Positions 25,561 to 34,180 of a stretch of DNA of 64,000 nt are shown here, one piece after another. Each line of letters opens with the position of its first letter. Within the stretch, counting starts at the first letter, position 1. The DNA is taken from contig NZ_JARHUJ010000002.1 in NCBI RefSeq assembly GCF_029223285.1, positions 992,001 to 1,056,000 on the forward strand, in the 5' to 3' direction. Both the position numbers and the translations under genes were made by a program. The stretch is from Paraflavitalea sp. CAU 1676 (lineage in GTDB: Bacteria > Bacteroidota > Bacteroidia > Chitinophagales > Chitinophagaceae). Under the pieces are notes generated by a model. The model was given only the letters and a program-made list of their open reading frames with translations. It searched no databases and had not been told where the DNA came from.

Positions 25561-28500
25561 TTAAAGTCCAATGCGCAATCCAATTGTGAGTTCACGGGTT
25601 GAGGGGTACATGCTGAGGTCGCGGCCGCCGCCGATGACGCTGCGGGGATCATCACTTACTTCGGGATCGAGGCCGGGGTAGGAGGTGATCACGAACACAT
25701 TAGTGGCGGTGAGATAGAAATTCGCCGAACGTAGGCCAATTACTTTGGCTGCCTTCTGTGGAAGATCATAGCCAAGGGTCAATGACTTCAGCTTCAGGAA
25801 GGATCCATCATATACACTTCCCGATGTGAAAAACTCTGGCCGGTCATAGATAAGGCGCGAACGGGTGGTACTGGGGCGATCGGGTGTATAACGTTCCAGC
25901 ACGCGTATGCCCTTGTTGTAGGTATTGGACACATTCCGGTCACGGACATCGCCCTGGTAGAGGATATCATTGCCATACGAAAAGTTGAAATGGGCAGTAA
26001 GGTTAAAGTTCTTATAGGCAAACGTGTTCGTAAAGCCACCATAGAATTTAGGGTTCATATTACCGATCACATCCTGCTTATAATCCACCACCCGGAAACT
26101 GCCGATCTCCATCAGGAGCGCAGTATCGAGCTTTACATCGCCAGGGCCAAACCAGGGGTTGAATATCGCTGCATAGATAACTGCATTGAGGTATTCGTCT
26201 GCTTCCTTCTGGCTGTTTACCATACCCAGCACCGGCCGTCCATAGATCAGTCCGAGCGGATCGCCTTCGCGCACGATGCTGGTGCCGAGGTTTAAGGCAT
26301 TGCGGTCATTGGGATCGGAGAACGGTCCGCCATTCACATCAGTCACTTTAGAGCGGTTACGGGATATGTTGAAAGCCAGATCCCAGGAAAAGTCTTTTGT
26401 TTTGACAATGCCGCCGCGCAGTTCCAACTCAAGACCAGTGTTCCGGATACGGGCAATGTTCATGATCACACTAGGGAAGGCATAGCTGGGCGGCAGACTC
26501 GTATTCAACAACAAATCATCGGTACTTTTTTCATAATAACCGAAGGAGCCACGCAGTCTGTTGTTGAAGAGCGCGAAATCAAGACCGAGGTCCTTCTGCA
26601 GCGTTCTTTCCCATTTGATGTCTTCATTGCCGAGTTGCGAGGGAACATAGGCATTCGTGCCCGCATAGGCGGAAGGTATATACAGGGATCGATACAGGTA
26701 ATCACCGATACTTTGCGATCCTGTATAACCGGCACTGGCCCTGATCTTCAATTCATTTACCCATGAAACGTTTTGCATAAAGCCTTCCTGCGAGATACGC
26801 CAGGCGATGGCACCGGAAGGGAAATAAGCGGAGCGGTTCCCCTGTGCGAACTTGGAAGAAATGTCATTGCGACCGGTAAACGTAAACAGGTATTTTTCGT
26901 GCAACGCATAGTTCGCACGCATGTAAAAGGAGAGCAGGGAGTACTCGCCGGCGGGATCACTGCCTTTTACCGAGAGCGGAACAGCAGCCGAGTTGAGGTT
27001 GTTGAGGAAATTGTCATTGGGATAACCTCTTCCTTCCGCGGAAAAGAATTCGGTTGTATATTTTTCCCAGGAAGTTCCACCCAACAGGGTTAACCGGTTG
27101 TTTGCATTGAACTGTTTATCCCAGGTCAAGGTATTCTCAAAGAAGGAGTTGACCGTGGTGCTATTCGATTGAGAACCCACACCGCCCTGCGATGATTGAC
27201 CACCCTGGCTGGAATTATCGGCCATTTCCAGGTAGCTGGGAATGTAATTACGCTGGCGGTAATTGCTGTAGTTGAGTGAAGCGGTTGATTTGAGACGCAG
27301 GTCTTTCAGGATGTCGTACTCCAGCGAGAGTGAACCCAGGGCAGTGATATTGCGTCCCTCATTGATGGCAGAAGCCATCGCGAGTGGGTTCTGCAGGCCA
27401 AGATCGAACCCACCGCCGGCAGATGTAAGCGCGGCCAATTGTGCATCAAAATCGGTATAGGAACCATCTGCATTGTAGGGCTTAATAATGGGAGGTGCCA
27501 TTAGTGCGCTGCTATAAACGCCATTGGTAATATTGGTGCGGGAGAACCCATAGTCCACATTAGTGATCACCCGCAGGCGGCTGTTGATCTCGTTGTCGAG
27601 GCTCACCTTGCCAGCCACTCTGCTGAAATCGCTACCCAACAGGGTACCTTTTTGGTTGGTGTACGCCAGCGACGTATAATAACGGGAGCTGCCGCCACCA
27701 CCTCTCACCGAGATATTGGCATTCTGCGTAAAGCCGGTGCGCAGTACCTGGTCCAGCCAATCCGTATCGACGCTGCCATCTCCCAGCAAAGCCGGGTTGT
27801 CGACAATGGCTTTTGCAACGCCGTCAGTAGGGTAGCCAATGCGTTTGTCTTCATTGACACGGTTGGTAGCCGCCTCGGTCATGATCATCTTGTATTGTGC
27901 TGCATTCAGCACTTTTTCCCGGCGGGCTTTACTGAATCCGCTATAGTAATTGACTTCCAGCAAGGGCTTCTGGTTCACCTTTCCTCTTTTCGTGGTGATG
28001 ATCACGACGCCATTGGCGGCTTTGGAGCCATAGATGGCAGTAGCAGACGCGTCTTTGAGGATATCGATGGATTCGATGTCTTCCAGGTTCAAGCCGGCGA
28101 GATTATTGAGCCCACGGGAAAAAGACCCAGAGATAGCAGAGTTGAAATCGGCTTGTCCGCCAAACATCTCGATGGGATTGGTCATATCGGTAACGCCGAC
28201 GTATTTATTTTCTACCAGTACCGGTACACCGTCGATGATGTACAAGGGATCATTGGCGCCGATCAATGAGGAACCTCCGCGGATACGCATACGCACGGCA
28301 CCGCCGGGTGATCCATCGGCCTTGGTGACCTGCAGGCCAGGCGCCTTACCAACGAGCGCGGCATCCAGCGTCAAGAATGGTACGTCACGGATCTCGTTGG
28401 GATTGACCGACGAAACGGAACCTGTGAGGTCCTTTCTTTTAACCGATCCATACCCTACCACGACCGAACTGGATAGCTCGGTGGGGGCTACTTCCATCTT

Positions 28501-29112
28501 CAGAACGATCTTGTCTGTGTTGGTGATCTTTTGTTCAAGCTTTTTGTAGCCGACAAAGGTGAATTCCAGTATATCGTTCAGCACGGCATCGATTGTAAAG
28601 TCGCCGTGAGCATCTGTCATTTTGGTTTCGCGCGTACGCCGGTTGCGCACGGTAACACCGCTGAGGGGTTTGCCATCATCACTGGCAACATGCCCGCCAA
28701 ACTGTACCGGCAGCGCAGGCGCCTCATCCTGCGGTGCCTGAATGACCGGCCTTGGTTGCAGGATGATGATCTTGTTTTCAATGAGATAATAAGTAACGGG
28801 TTGATCTTTCAATACCGTAGTGAGAAATTCCTCAAAAGGCATGTTGCTGACCTGGATCGATACGGGTTTCGTTTTCCGCAGCAATTCGTTGGTGTAGACA
28901 AAGTTGTAACCGGTTTGTTTACACGCTTCCCGGATCACTTTTTCGAGCGGTGAGTTTTGCCTGTTCATGGTGATGGTCTGGGCCTTGCCGGAGGCATAAA
29001 CCTGAAGGCAGGCGGTGAACAGGAGTGCAGTGGTCAGTTTCATAACCAGCAGTGTTTGATGAAGGAGGCCTTTTTTGCAACGCAATAAGCCTCCGTGCAA
29101 AGTCAATTTCAT
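25561..29112 (-). CDS. susC: SusC/RagA-family TonB-dependent outer-membrane transporter with STN domain
   Basis: The 1183-residue protein carries a signal sequence. Next come an STN (secretin/TonB N-terminal) domain at about 50-115 (PLEKVIREACKQTGYNFVYTNE), a carboxypeptidase-D-like beta domain (about 130-200; GGHVASDDGKPLSGVTV), a TonB box-like ELSSSVVVGYG (about 212-222) and the plug (LVGKAPGLQV, MRIRGGSS, PLYIIDGVPV). The rest is the 22-strand barrel, ending in ELTIGLRIGL. The STN domain lets it signal to the FecR protein encoded upstream, so this is a transducer-type SusC whose substrate can switch on its own operon. Length is normal for the family. Confidence 0.96.
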   Translation of the reverse strand: MKLTLHGGLLRCKKGLLHQTLLVMKLTTALLFTACLQVYASGKAQTITMNRQNSPLEKVIREACKQTGYNFVYTNELLRKTKPVSIQVSNMPFEEFLTTVLKDQPVTYYLIENKIIILQPRPVIQAPQDEAPALPVQFGGHVASDDGKPLSGVTVRNRRTRETKMTDAHGDFTIDAVLNDILEFTFVGYKKLEQKITNTDKIVLKMEVAPTELSSSVVVGYGSVKRKDLTGSVSSVNPNEIRDVPFLTLDAALVGKAPGLQVTKADGSPGGAVRMRIRGGSSLIGANDPLYIIDGVPVLVENKYVGVTDMTNPIEMFGGQADFNSAISGSFSRGLNNLAGLNLEDIESIDILKDASATAIYGSKAANGVVIITTKRGKVNQKPLLEVNYYSGFSKARREKVLNAAQYKMIMTEAATNRVNEDKRIGYPTDGVAKAIVDNPALLGDGSVDTDWLDQVLRTGFTQNANISVRGGGGSSRYYTSLAYTNQKGTLLGSDFSRVAGKVSLDNEINSRLRVITNVDYGFSRTNITNGVYSSALMAPPIIKPYNADGSYTDFDAQLAALTSAGGGFDLGLQNPLAMASAINEGRNITALGSLSLEYDILKDLRLKSTASLNYSNYRQRNYIPSYLEMADNSSQGGQSSQGGVGSQSNSTTVNSFFENTLTWDKQFNANNRLTLLGGTSWEKYTTEFFSAEGRGYPNDNFLNNLNSAAVPLSVKGSDPAGEYSLLSFYMRANYALHEKYLFTFTGRNDISSKFAQGNRSAYFPSGAIAWRISQEGFMQNVSWVNELKIRASAGYTGSQSIGDYLYRSLYIPSAYAGTNAYVPSQLGNEDIKWERTLQKDLGLDFALFNNRLRGSFGYYEKSTDDLLLNTSLPPSYAFPSVIMNIARIRNTGLELELRGGIVKTKDFSWDLAFNISRNRSKVTDVNGGPFSDPNDRNALNLGTSIVREGDPLGLIYGRPVLGMVNSQKEADEYLNAVIYAAIFNPWFGPGDVKLDTALLMEIGSFRVVDYKQDVIGNMNPKFYGGFTNTFAYKNFNLTAHFNFSYGNDILYQGDVRDRNVSNTYNKGIRVLERYTPDRPSTTRSRLIYDRPEFFTSGSVYDGSFLKLKSLTLGYDLPQKAAKVIGLRSANFYLTATNVFVITSYPGLDPEVSDDPRSVIGGGRDLSMYPSTRELTIGLRIGL

Positions 29113-29174
29113 ACTTTTGCAGTGTTTGGGTTATAGTTGATATGTCTCGAACGCATAAAACCGGCTCAAACGCA

Positions 29175-29200
29175 GCCGGAAGTGTTCCCGCACTTCCGGC
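29175..29200. other. Stem-loop between fecR and susC
   Basis: A 10-bp perfect stem, GCCGGAAGTG with CACTTCCGGC, surrounds a 6-base loop. It is followed by AATTTTTT only on the plus strand, away from the direction of the flanking genes. On the minus strand it lacks a T-run, so it is more likely mRNA structure in the susC leader than a strong fecR terminator. Confidence 0.45.
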
Positions 29201-29236
29201 AATTTTTTGCCTGGTCGTTTGCTCTATGTAGCCTGA

Positions 29237-30418
29237 TTAGCTGCCCATAACAATCACTTTTCTTCCATCCACGATAAATGTTACTCCTTTCGTTAGCTCC
29301 AGCACTTTAAGGGCCGTTGAAATATTTACGTTCATAGGAATCGATCCGGAGAAATGCAGGTTGGGCGTTTGCTGGTACACGACCTCGATGTCGTACCACC
29401 TTTCCAATTGACGCATCACTTCTTCTATACCTGCATTATTGAAAGAGAAGAGGTTGTTGGTCCAGGCCAGGGCTTCTTCCAGATCGGCTTTCTGGGTTAC
29501 GATTCGCCCGCTGTTGCTGTTGAGGATCGCCGCTTCTCCGGGAGAAAGTCTTACTTTATTTTCAATCGTTGCAGCGATTCCCGCTACCTGTACGGCGCCT
29601 TCTGCCAGGGTGATCCTGGTTTGACCGTTGTTGGTATAACTATTCACATTGAAATGAGTGCCCATGACCTTCACTTCCAATAGTTGCGTCTTAGCCAGGA
29701 AGGGCTTATTGTTCTTCGCCACTTCGAAATAAACCTCGCCGGTTGTCGTCACTTCGCGGGCTGCACCTGGAAAGGCAGTAGGGAACGTGATAGACGATTC
29801 AGCATTCAGGAGCGCTACGGTACCATCGGCCAGCCGGAGTCGGAATTTGCGGCCTTTAGGGGTCGTCAGCGTGTGGTAGACCGTGGCGGCATTCGCAGGC
29901 GCCTGGTAGCTCAGTTGTCCGCCTTCTTTTATCATTACGGCCTTTTCCTTAACCGGGATGCGGCCATCGGTTACGCTGTCCAACAAAACTTTAGCTCCAT
30001 CGGCCGTCGTCAGTACGGCGCCCTCCTGACCCGGGGGAACGTCGTTCCTGAACCGCTCTACTTGCGACAGGGGTTGCGGGATATCGGGCCGCGACACATA
30101 CCAATAGCCAATCCCGATCACCAGGGCTGCTGCAATCGCCGCTGCCCAATAATATCGCCTGCGGGGCCGCAGCGGGATCACCGTAGCCTGGTTGGCGGCT
30201 TGTTCCGATTGAAACCTGGACCAGGCCGCTTCCTTGTCGGCGGCTACCATCAATTCCAATTGTTGTCCCAACCATTCCGTATTTGTGAGCCTGTCGAATG
30301 TCGATTGATTGCCGGCCGATGAATCGCGCCAGCTGAACAGGAACACGCGTTCCGTTTCCGACAATTCGCCTGTCAGGTATTTGATGATCAATTGATCCAA
30401 CTGCATCTGTTCCGCCAT
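29237..30418 (-). CDS. fecR: FecR-family anti-sigma factor with DUF4974 C-terminus
   Basis: The 393-residue inner-membrane protein has an N-terminal cytoplasmic sigma-binding part (about 1-85, LIIKYLTGELSETER). One transmembrane helix follows at about 89-108 (YYWAAAIAAALVIGIGYWYV), then the FecR domain (about 185-280; RLADGTVALLNAESSITFP, GEVYFEV). A C-terminal DUF4974 fold (about 315-393; HFSGSIPMNVNISTALKVLE) resembles an STN domain. It should hold the sigma factor inactive until the STN domain of SusC signals across the periplasm. It follows the sigma gene by 85 bases and precedes susC by 124. Confidence 0.95.
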   Translation of the reverse strand: MAEQMQLDQLIIKYLTGELSETERVFLFSWRDSSAGNQSTFDRLTNTEWLGQQLELMVAADKEAAWSRFQSEQAANQATVIPLRPRRRYYWAAAIAAALVIGIGYWYVSRPDIPQPLSQVERFRNDVPPGQEGAVLTTADGAKVLLDSVTDGRIPVKEKAVMIKEGGQLSYQAPANAATVYHTLTTPKGRKFRLRLADGTVALLNAESSITFPTAFPGAAREVTTTGEVYFEVAKNNKPFLAKTQLLEVKVMGTHFNVNSYTNNGQTRITLAEGAVQVAGIAATIENKVRLSPGEAAILNSNSGRIVTQKADLEEALAWTNNLFSFNNAGIEEVMRQLERWYDIEVVYQQTPNLHFSGSIPMNVNISTALKVLELTKGVTFIVDGRKVIVMGS

Positions 30419-30503
30419 AGATTAATTTATTATAGGAGAGGTTTCTATGGGTAAACGGGAGGTGTGCCTGTTTAACCAACAGAATGCAGAAAAAAAATAA
30501 GAA

Positions 30504-31097
30504 TTATTTAAAGAGGCCGGGGAATGCGAATAATGCAACGGGGAATATGCCGTTCTTTTTAACGAAAGCACGGAGGTGCTGTACGGCTCTTGCCTTGTGA
30601 TTGAGAACGGTTTGCGAGCTCAGGTTGAGTGCAGCGGCAATCGATGCGGTATCCTTTCCTTCAAAGAAATAGGCCTTGAATACGGTTGAACATTGAATGG
30701 GTAACCGTTCAACTTCTTCATAGATGAGCTGCAGCACTTTGGCTTCCAACATACTTTGTTCTGCCTGCTCATCGGCAGTCTCGTACGCCTGCTCTTTTAC
30801 ATCCTGGAGGTACCGTTGGTGCGTGTGCTGTTTCCGGAGGTAATCGATGCCGGCATTTTTTACAGTCGTATAGAAGAAGGACCTGATAGCTGGCAGGGAT
30901 TCGAATTGCGACCTGCTTTCGAGGTATTTATGAAATGCACGGATAGCAATATCTTCTGCTTCCTGGGTATCCTTGACAATATCGATGGCAAAATACCTCA
31001 GAGAAGGATAATACAGGTGAAAAAGGTGGCGAACCGCCTGTTCTTCCCCTTCCCGCAAGTCATCCAGCAAAAGTTTATCGTCGTTATAATTGCTCAT
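30504..31097 (-). CDS. ECF sigma-70 factor, Bacteroidetes SusC/FecR-linked type
   Basis: The 197-residue ECF sigma factor has region 2 at about 22-90 (HLFHLYYPSLRYFAIDIVKDTQEAEDIAIRAFHKYL) and region 4 at about 130-185. The latter has RLPIQCSTVFKAYFFEGKDTASIAAALNLSSQTVLNHKARAVQHL, read here in overlapping parts, as its HTH. It should direct RNA polymerase to the susC operon once freed from FecR. The C-terminus ends in a short hydrophobic tail (GIFPVALFAFPGLFK), seen in many relatives. A -7 match is at 31141-31148. Confidence 0.94.
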   Translation of the reverse strand: MSNYNDDKLLLDDLREGEEQAVRHLFHLYYPSLRYFAIDIVKDTQEAEDIAIRAFHKYLESRSQFESLPAIRSFFYTTVKNAGIDYLRKQHTHQRYLQDVKEQAYETADEQAEQSMLEAKVLQLIYEEVERLPIQCSTVFKAYFFEGKDTASIAAALNLSSQTVLNHKARAVQHLRAFVKKNGIFPVALFAFPGLFK

Positions 31098-31140
31098 CTT
31101 ATTTTCAACTGACGGGACAGTCCATGGTGCGGATTGCAGT

Positions 31141-31148
31141 CAAAAATA
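31141..31148 (-). promoter_or_regulatory. Candidate -7 element of the sigma factor gene
   Basis: The minus strand reads TATTTTTG, an exact TAnnTTTG. A GTTG at 31172-31175 is a weak -33 with spacing 23. This would give a leader of about 40 nt before ATG 31097. Confidence 0.4.
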
Positions 31149-31191
31149 ATGATTTTCAGTCATGATGAATTCAACCTGTTGAGCAATGCTT

Positions 31192-32475
31192 TCAATTCGA
31201 TGAGCTACCCTTATAGACGCCATAGATAGCATCCCGGAAATTCTTGTGCATTTTTACTTTATCGAAAGGCACTTCCTGCGTAAAAAATACTGCGGTGAGT
31301 TCGTTCACGGGGTCAACCCAGAATAAAGTGCTGGCGGCGCCATCCCAAAAGAATTCGCCTACCATTCCATTGTTTTCTTCTTTATTGGCGGGCGGACGGG
31401 TGCGCACAGCAAAGTCGATCCCAAAACCAACATTGCCTTTGCTGGGCAGCCACATGCGTTGGGAGACTGTGTCGGACAAATGGCTGGTGGCCATCAGCTG
31501 CACGGTGGCCGGTTTAAGGATCACGGCCTTGTCGAGCGAGCCCTTATTGACCAGCATACGGGCAAACTTCATGTAATCATCCAGCGTCGACGTGAGGCCC
31601 CAGCCACCGGGTTTAAGCGCCCATGCTTTCGTATTGAAATTATTGGCTTGTGCATCGGGCACGCGGCTAAGTGTGCCGTCTTCGCTGCGGTTGTATAAGG
31701 CTGCAAAACGCGACCTGTCACTGTCAGGAATAAGATAGTGCGTATTGTTCATTTGTAGCGGCGTGAAGATCGCTTCCCGAAGGTATTGATCGAATGGCCT
31801 GCCCGACAACTTTTCTACCAGGTAAGCCTGAACATCGACGGAGGAGCCATAGTTCCATTGATCGCCGGGATGAAAGAGCAGTGGGAGCGTGGCGAGCCTT
31901 TTGGCCATTTCGCTCAGGGTATTCGTTTGGCTCATGTATTCCGATTTACGAACCAACGTAGCCAGCGCAGGCACATCCATGCCCGGGAACCCGGCGGTAT
32001 GGCGGGTGATATCACGAATGGTGATGGGCCTTTTGGCAGGCTCGGTAAGTATGCCACCATTCGCATCCACCCCTTTGTACACCTTCATATCGGCAAACTC
32101 CGGGCAATATTTGGAGAGAGGGTCATCCAACTGAAAAAGCCCTTTTTCATACAGCGTCATCAATGCTACGCCCGTCACCGGCTTGGTCATAGAAAAAATG
32201 CGTACGATGGTATTGCGGTCCATAGGCCGGCCGGCTTCGCGGTCAGCATAACCAAAAGCATTATAATAAACTTCCTTCCCTTTTTCGAATATGAGCGCGG
32301 ATACGCCTACTGTTTTACCCTCATCGACATAGCCCTTCAGGGTAGCGTCAATGCGCGCTTTAACAGCTGCATTAACGATGGCGGCGCGTGCGAAGGCAGG
32401 TTTGTGGGGAATGGAGATTCGGAAAGCAGTGACTATCAATAGTACCGGCAATGCGACAAGCAGGATCCGTTTCAT
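31192..32475 (-). CDS. Exported class-C beta-lactamase-like serine hydrolase
   Basis: The 427-residue protein has an N-terminal signal or anchor helix (about 4-20) and the serine beta-lactamase/DD-peptidase fold. The nucleophile is S95 and the base K98 in FSMTK. The second motif is Y209-G-S in NYGSSVD, where penicillin-binding relatives have YxN. Family members include esterases, D-aminopeptidases and AmpC-like enzymes. YGS instead of YAN/YSN argues for an esterase or peptidase rather than a true beta-lactamase. It lies 94 bases upstream of the sigma gene on the same strand but is probably a separate unit. Confidence 0.88.
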   Translation of the reverse strand: MKRILLVALPVLLIVTAFRISIPHKPAFARAAIVNAAVKARIDATLKGYVDEGKTVGVSALIFEKGKEVYYNAFGYADREAGRPMDRNTIVRIFSMTKPVTGVALMTLYEKGLFQLDDPLSKYCPEFADMKVYKGVDANGGILTEPAKRPITIRDITRHTAGFPGMDVPALATLVRKSEYMSQTNTLSEMAKRLATLPLLFHPGDQWNYGSSVDVQAYLVEKLSGRPFDQYLREAIFTPLQMNNTHYLIPDSDRSRFAALYNRSEDGTLSRVPDAQANNFNTKAWALKPGGWGLTSTLDDYMKFARMLVNKGSLDKAVILKPATVQLMATSHLSDTVSQRMWLPSKGNVGFGIDFAVRTRPPANKEENNGMVGEFFWDGAASTLFWVDPVNELTAVFFTQEVPFDKVKMHKNFRDAIYGVYKGSSSN

Positions 32476-32690
32476 GAATGCAATAATTACAGGATTGGCA
32501 AAATGATCAAACGCATCCTGAATATAAGAAGAATCGGGCAGATGCCGATCGGGGATGTGACCTACAGGCCTTGGAGAGCGCCAGCGTCAAACGCTTCACC
32601 AACCCGTGTCTTCCACCCACATGGCGTGGTAGCAGGAGCCTCCGGATAAATTTCTATCGAGCTTTAGTTATCCTAGACATGCTTATCGTA

Positions 32691-33542
32691 TCAGTCCTTA
32701 TTGACAGGACTAAACTTCTTGCGATAGGCGGAAGGACTCATGCCTTTTGACTTTTTGAAGGCGCGGTTGAGGTGACTTTCATCGGTATAACAAAGTTCTG
32801 AAGCGATCTCGCCAATCCTTTTTCCGGTATGCAGGAGCCTTGTTTCTACCAGTCGCACTTTATACTGATTAATGTACTGCTGTAATGTTTCGCCTGTTTG
32901 GTTTTTAAAGTAGCGGCCCAGGTAATGGGGCGATATGTTCAATTGCCTGCTGATGCGGGAAGCCTTGAGCTCATTAGGCTGAAAGATATGATCCTGGATA
33001 TACTGTAATATATCGAGCACCACCTCACCGGTAGTTTCCTTTAGTTGTTTGGGTAATTTGAGGGCAATGTTGCGGGCCACCACTAATATCAGCGTATTGA
33101 CGATCTGCTGCACCACGCGCGAATGGTATAGCTGTTGTTGTTCAAATTCCTTGCTGATCAGATCAACCAGTGAAGCAACCATGGGCTTGTCGGTTTTATT
33201 CTTTAAGATGCAACCTGGCCGGTGACTGGCGTTCTGCAAGATAAACTCCATCCTTTGCACCCAATCATGGTCCTTTTGCCCGGCTGTTTGCACGTACAGC
33301 GGATTGAAATATAGAAAGAAGAATTGCGTGGTGGCTTCAATCGAGAAGTTGTACCGGTCTGCCGGCGTGATCAGAAAAAGGTTACCCTTTTTGTATTGAA
33401 AGAAATGATCGTTGGTGAATTGTCGTCCCGTTCCTTCCAAAACATAGATCAGGGTAAAATAATGCTGGCGGTGCGACGGACGAGGGAACTGATCCAGCCG
33501 CCGGTATTCAATGGAAAATGGCTCATATAATAGATCCTGCAT
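32691..33542 (-). CDS. AraC-family transcriptional regulator
   Basis: I chose ATG 33542 (MQDLLYEPFSIEYRR); upstream in-frame sequence is unlike the family. The 283-residue product has an N-terminal cupin-type sensing domain (about 5-150; HYFTLIYVLEGTGRQF, KKGNLFLITPADRYNF). Two HTH motifs follow at the C-terminus (about 185-280; ISRQLNISPHYLGRYFKNQTG and IASELCYTDESHLNRAFKK, with SPSAYRKKF). It is divergent from the lipocalin-like gene (84-base gap) and may control it. The 215-base stretch on its other side (32476-32690) shows no gene or clear signal. Confidence 0.93.
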   Translation of the reverse strand: MQDLLYEPFSIEYRRLDQFPRPSHRQHYFTLIYVLEGTGRQFTNDHFFQYKKGNLFLITPADRYNFSIEATTQFFFLYFNPLYVQTAGQKDHDWVQRMEFILQNASHRPGCILKNKTDKPMVASLVDLISKEFEQQQLYHSRVVQQIVNTLILVVARNIALKLPKQLKETTGEVVLDILQYIQDHIFQPNELKASRISRQLNISPHYLGRYFKNQTGETLQQYINQYKVRLVETRLLHTGKRIGEIASELCYTDESHLNRAFKKSKGMSPSAYRKKFSPVNKD

Positions 33543-33625
33543 GTTCCCTAAAACTACTGAAATAATGCAAAATTGTACAGGAAGAGCATCGTGCAAGCAG
33601 ATAATTTCGGGCCTCAAACATTCTT

Positions 33626-34135
33626 ATGCGATTACACGTATTGGCACTTATTCTGGTCTTGAACACCTCGTTGCTGAATGCACAGCAACCGGCAAAACAG
33701 CGGGACACCGCCTCCGCATTGGCGGGCACCTGGCAGCTCGTATCGGTCGTGAATATTTATCCCGACAGCAGCCGGGTTTATCCCTATGGCAAAGACCCGA
33801 AGGGTTTGCTGATCTTTGACTCAAAAGGGAACTACGCTATACAAATATTGACATCAACAAGGTCCCGCATTGCTTCGGGTGATAAAAACAAGGCTACACC
33901 GGAAGAATATGCAGCCATGGTACAGGGCAGCAATGCTCACTATGGCTCTTACAGCGTGAACGTGGCTGCCCGCCTGATCACCTTCTCTATCCAGGGCGCC
34001 AGTTTTCCCAACTGGGAGGGTACCCGCCAGGAACGGCGCTATACCTACGAAGACGGCTCATTACAGTACGTGGTAACACAAACGACGCAGGGCGGCCAGT
34101 CGGTTGTAGCGGAAGTGAGTTGGAGAAAGCTTTGA
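33626..34135 (+). CDS. Exported lipocalin-like domain protein
   Basis: The 169-residue protein has a signal peptide (about 1-20, ending LLNAQ). A lipocalin-like beta-barrel domain follows, with LAGTWQLVSV at about 32-41, then GKDPKGLLIFDSKGNYAIQIL and a late YTYEDGSLQYVVTQT strand. This Pfam-type family is found next to AraC-like regulators and in small-molecule or polyketide pathways. Binding of a small hydrophobic ligand is plausible but unproven. The divergent AraC gene 84 bases away is the likely regulator. The start is right for the signal peptide. Confidence 0.82.
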   Translation: MRLHVLALILVLNTSLLNAQQPAKQRDTASALAGTWQLVSVVNIYPDSSRVYPYGKDPKGLLIFDSKGNYAIQILTSTRSRIASGDKNKATPEEYAAMVQGSNAHYGSYSVNVAARLITFSIQGASFPNWEGTRQERRYTYEDGSLQYVVTQTTQGGQSVVAEVSWRKL

Positions 34136-34180
34136 GCTTGATGATCAACTTGCACCTTCAAGGTATCTGGCAATCAAATG

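Noticed and set aside
31192-32475. Calling the serine hydrolase a beta-lactamase resistance gene
   Set aside because: The second motif is YGS rather than YAN/YSN, and the family is mostly esterases and peptidases.
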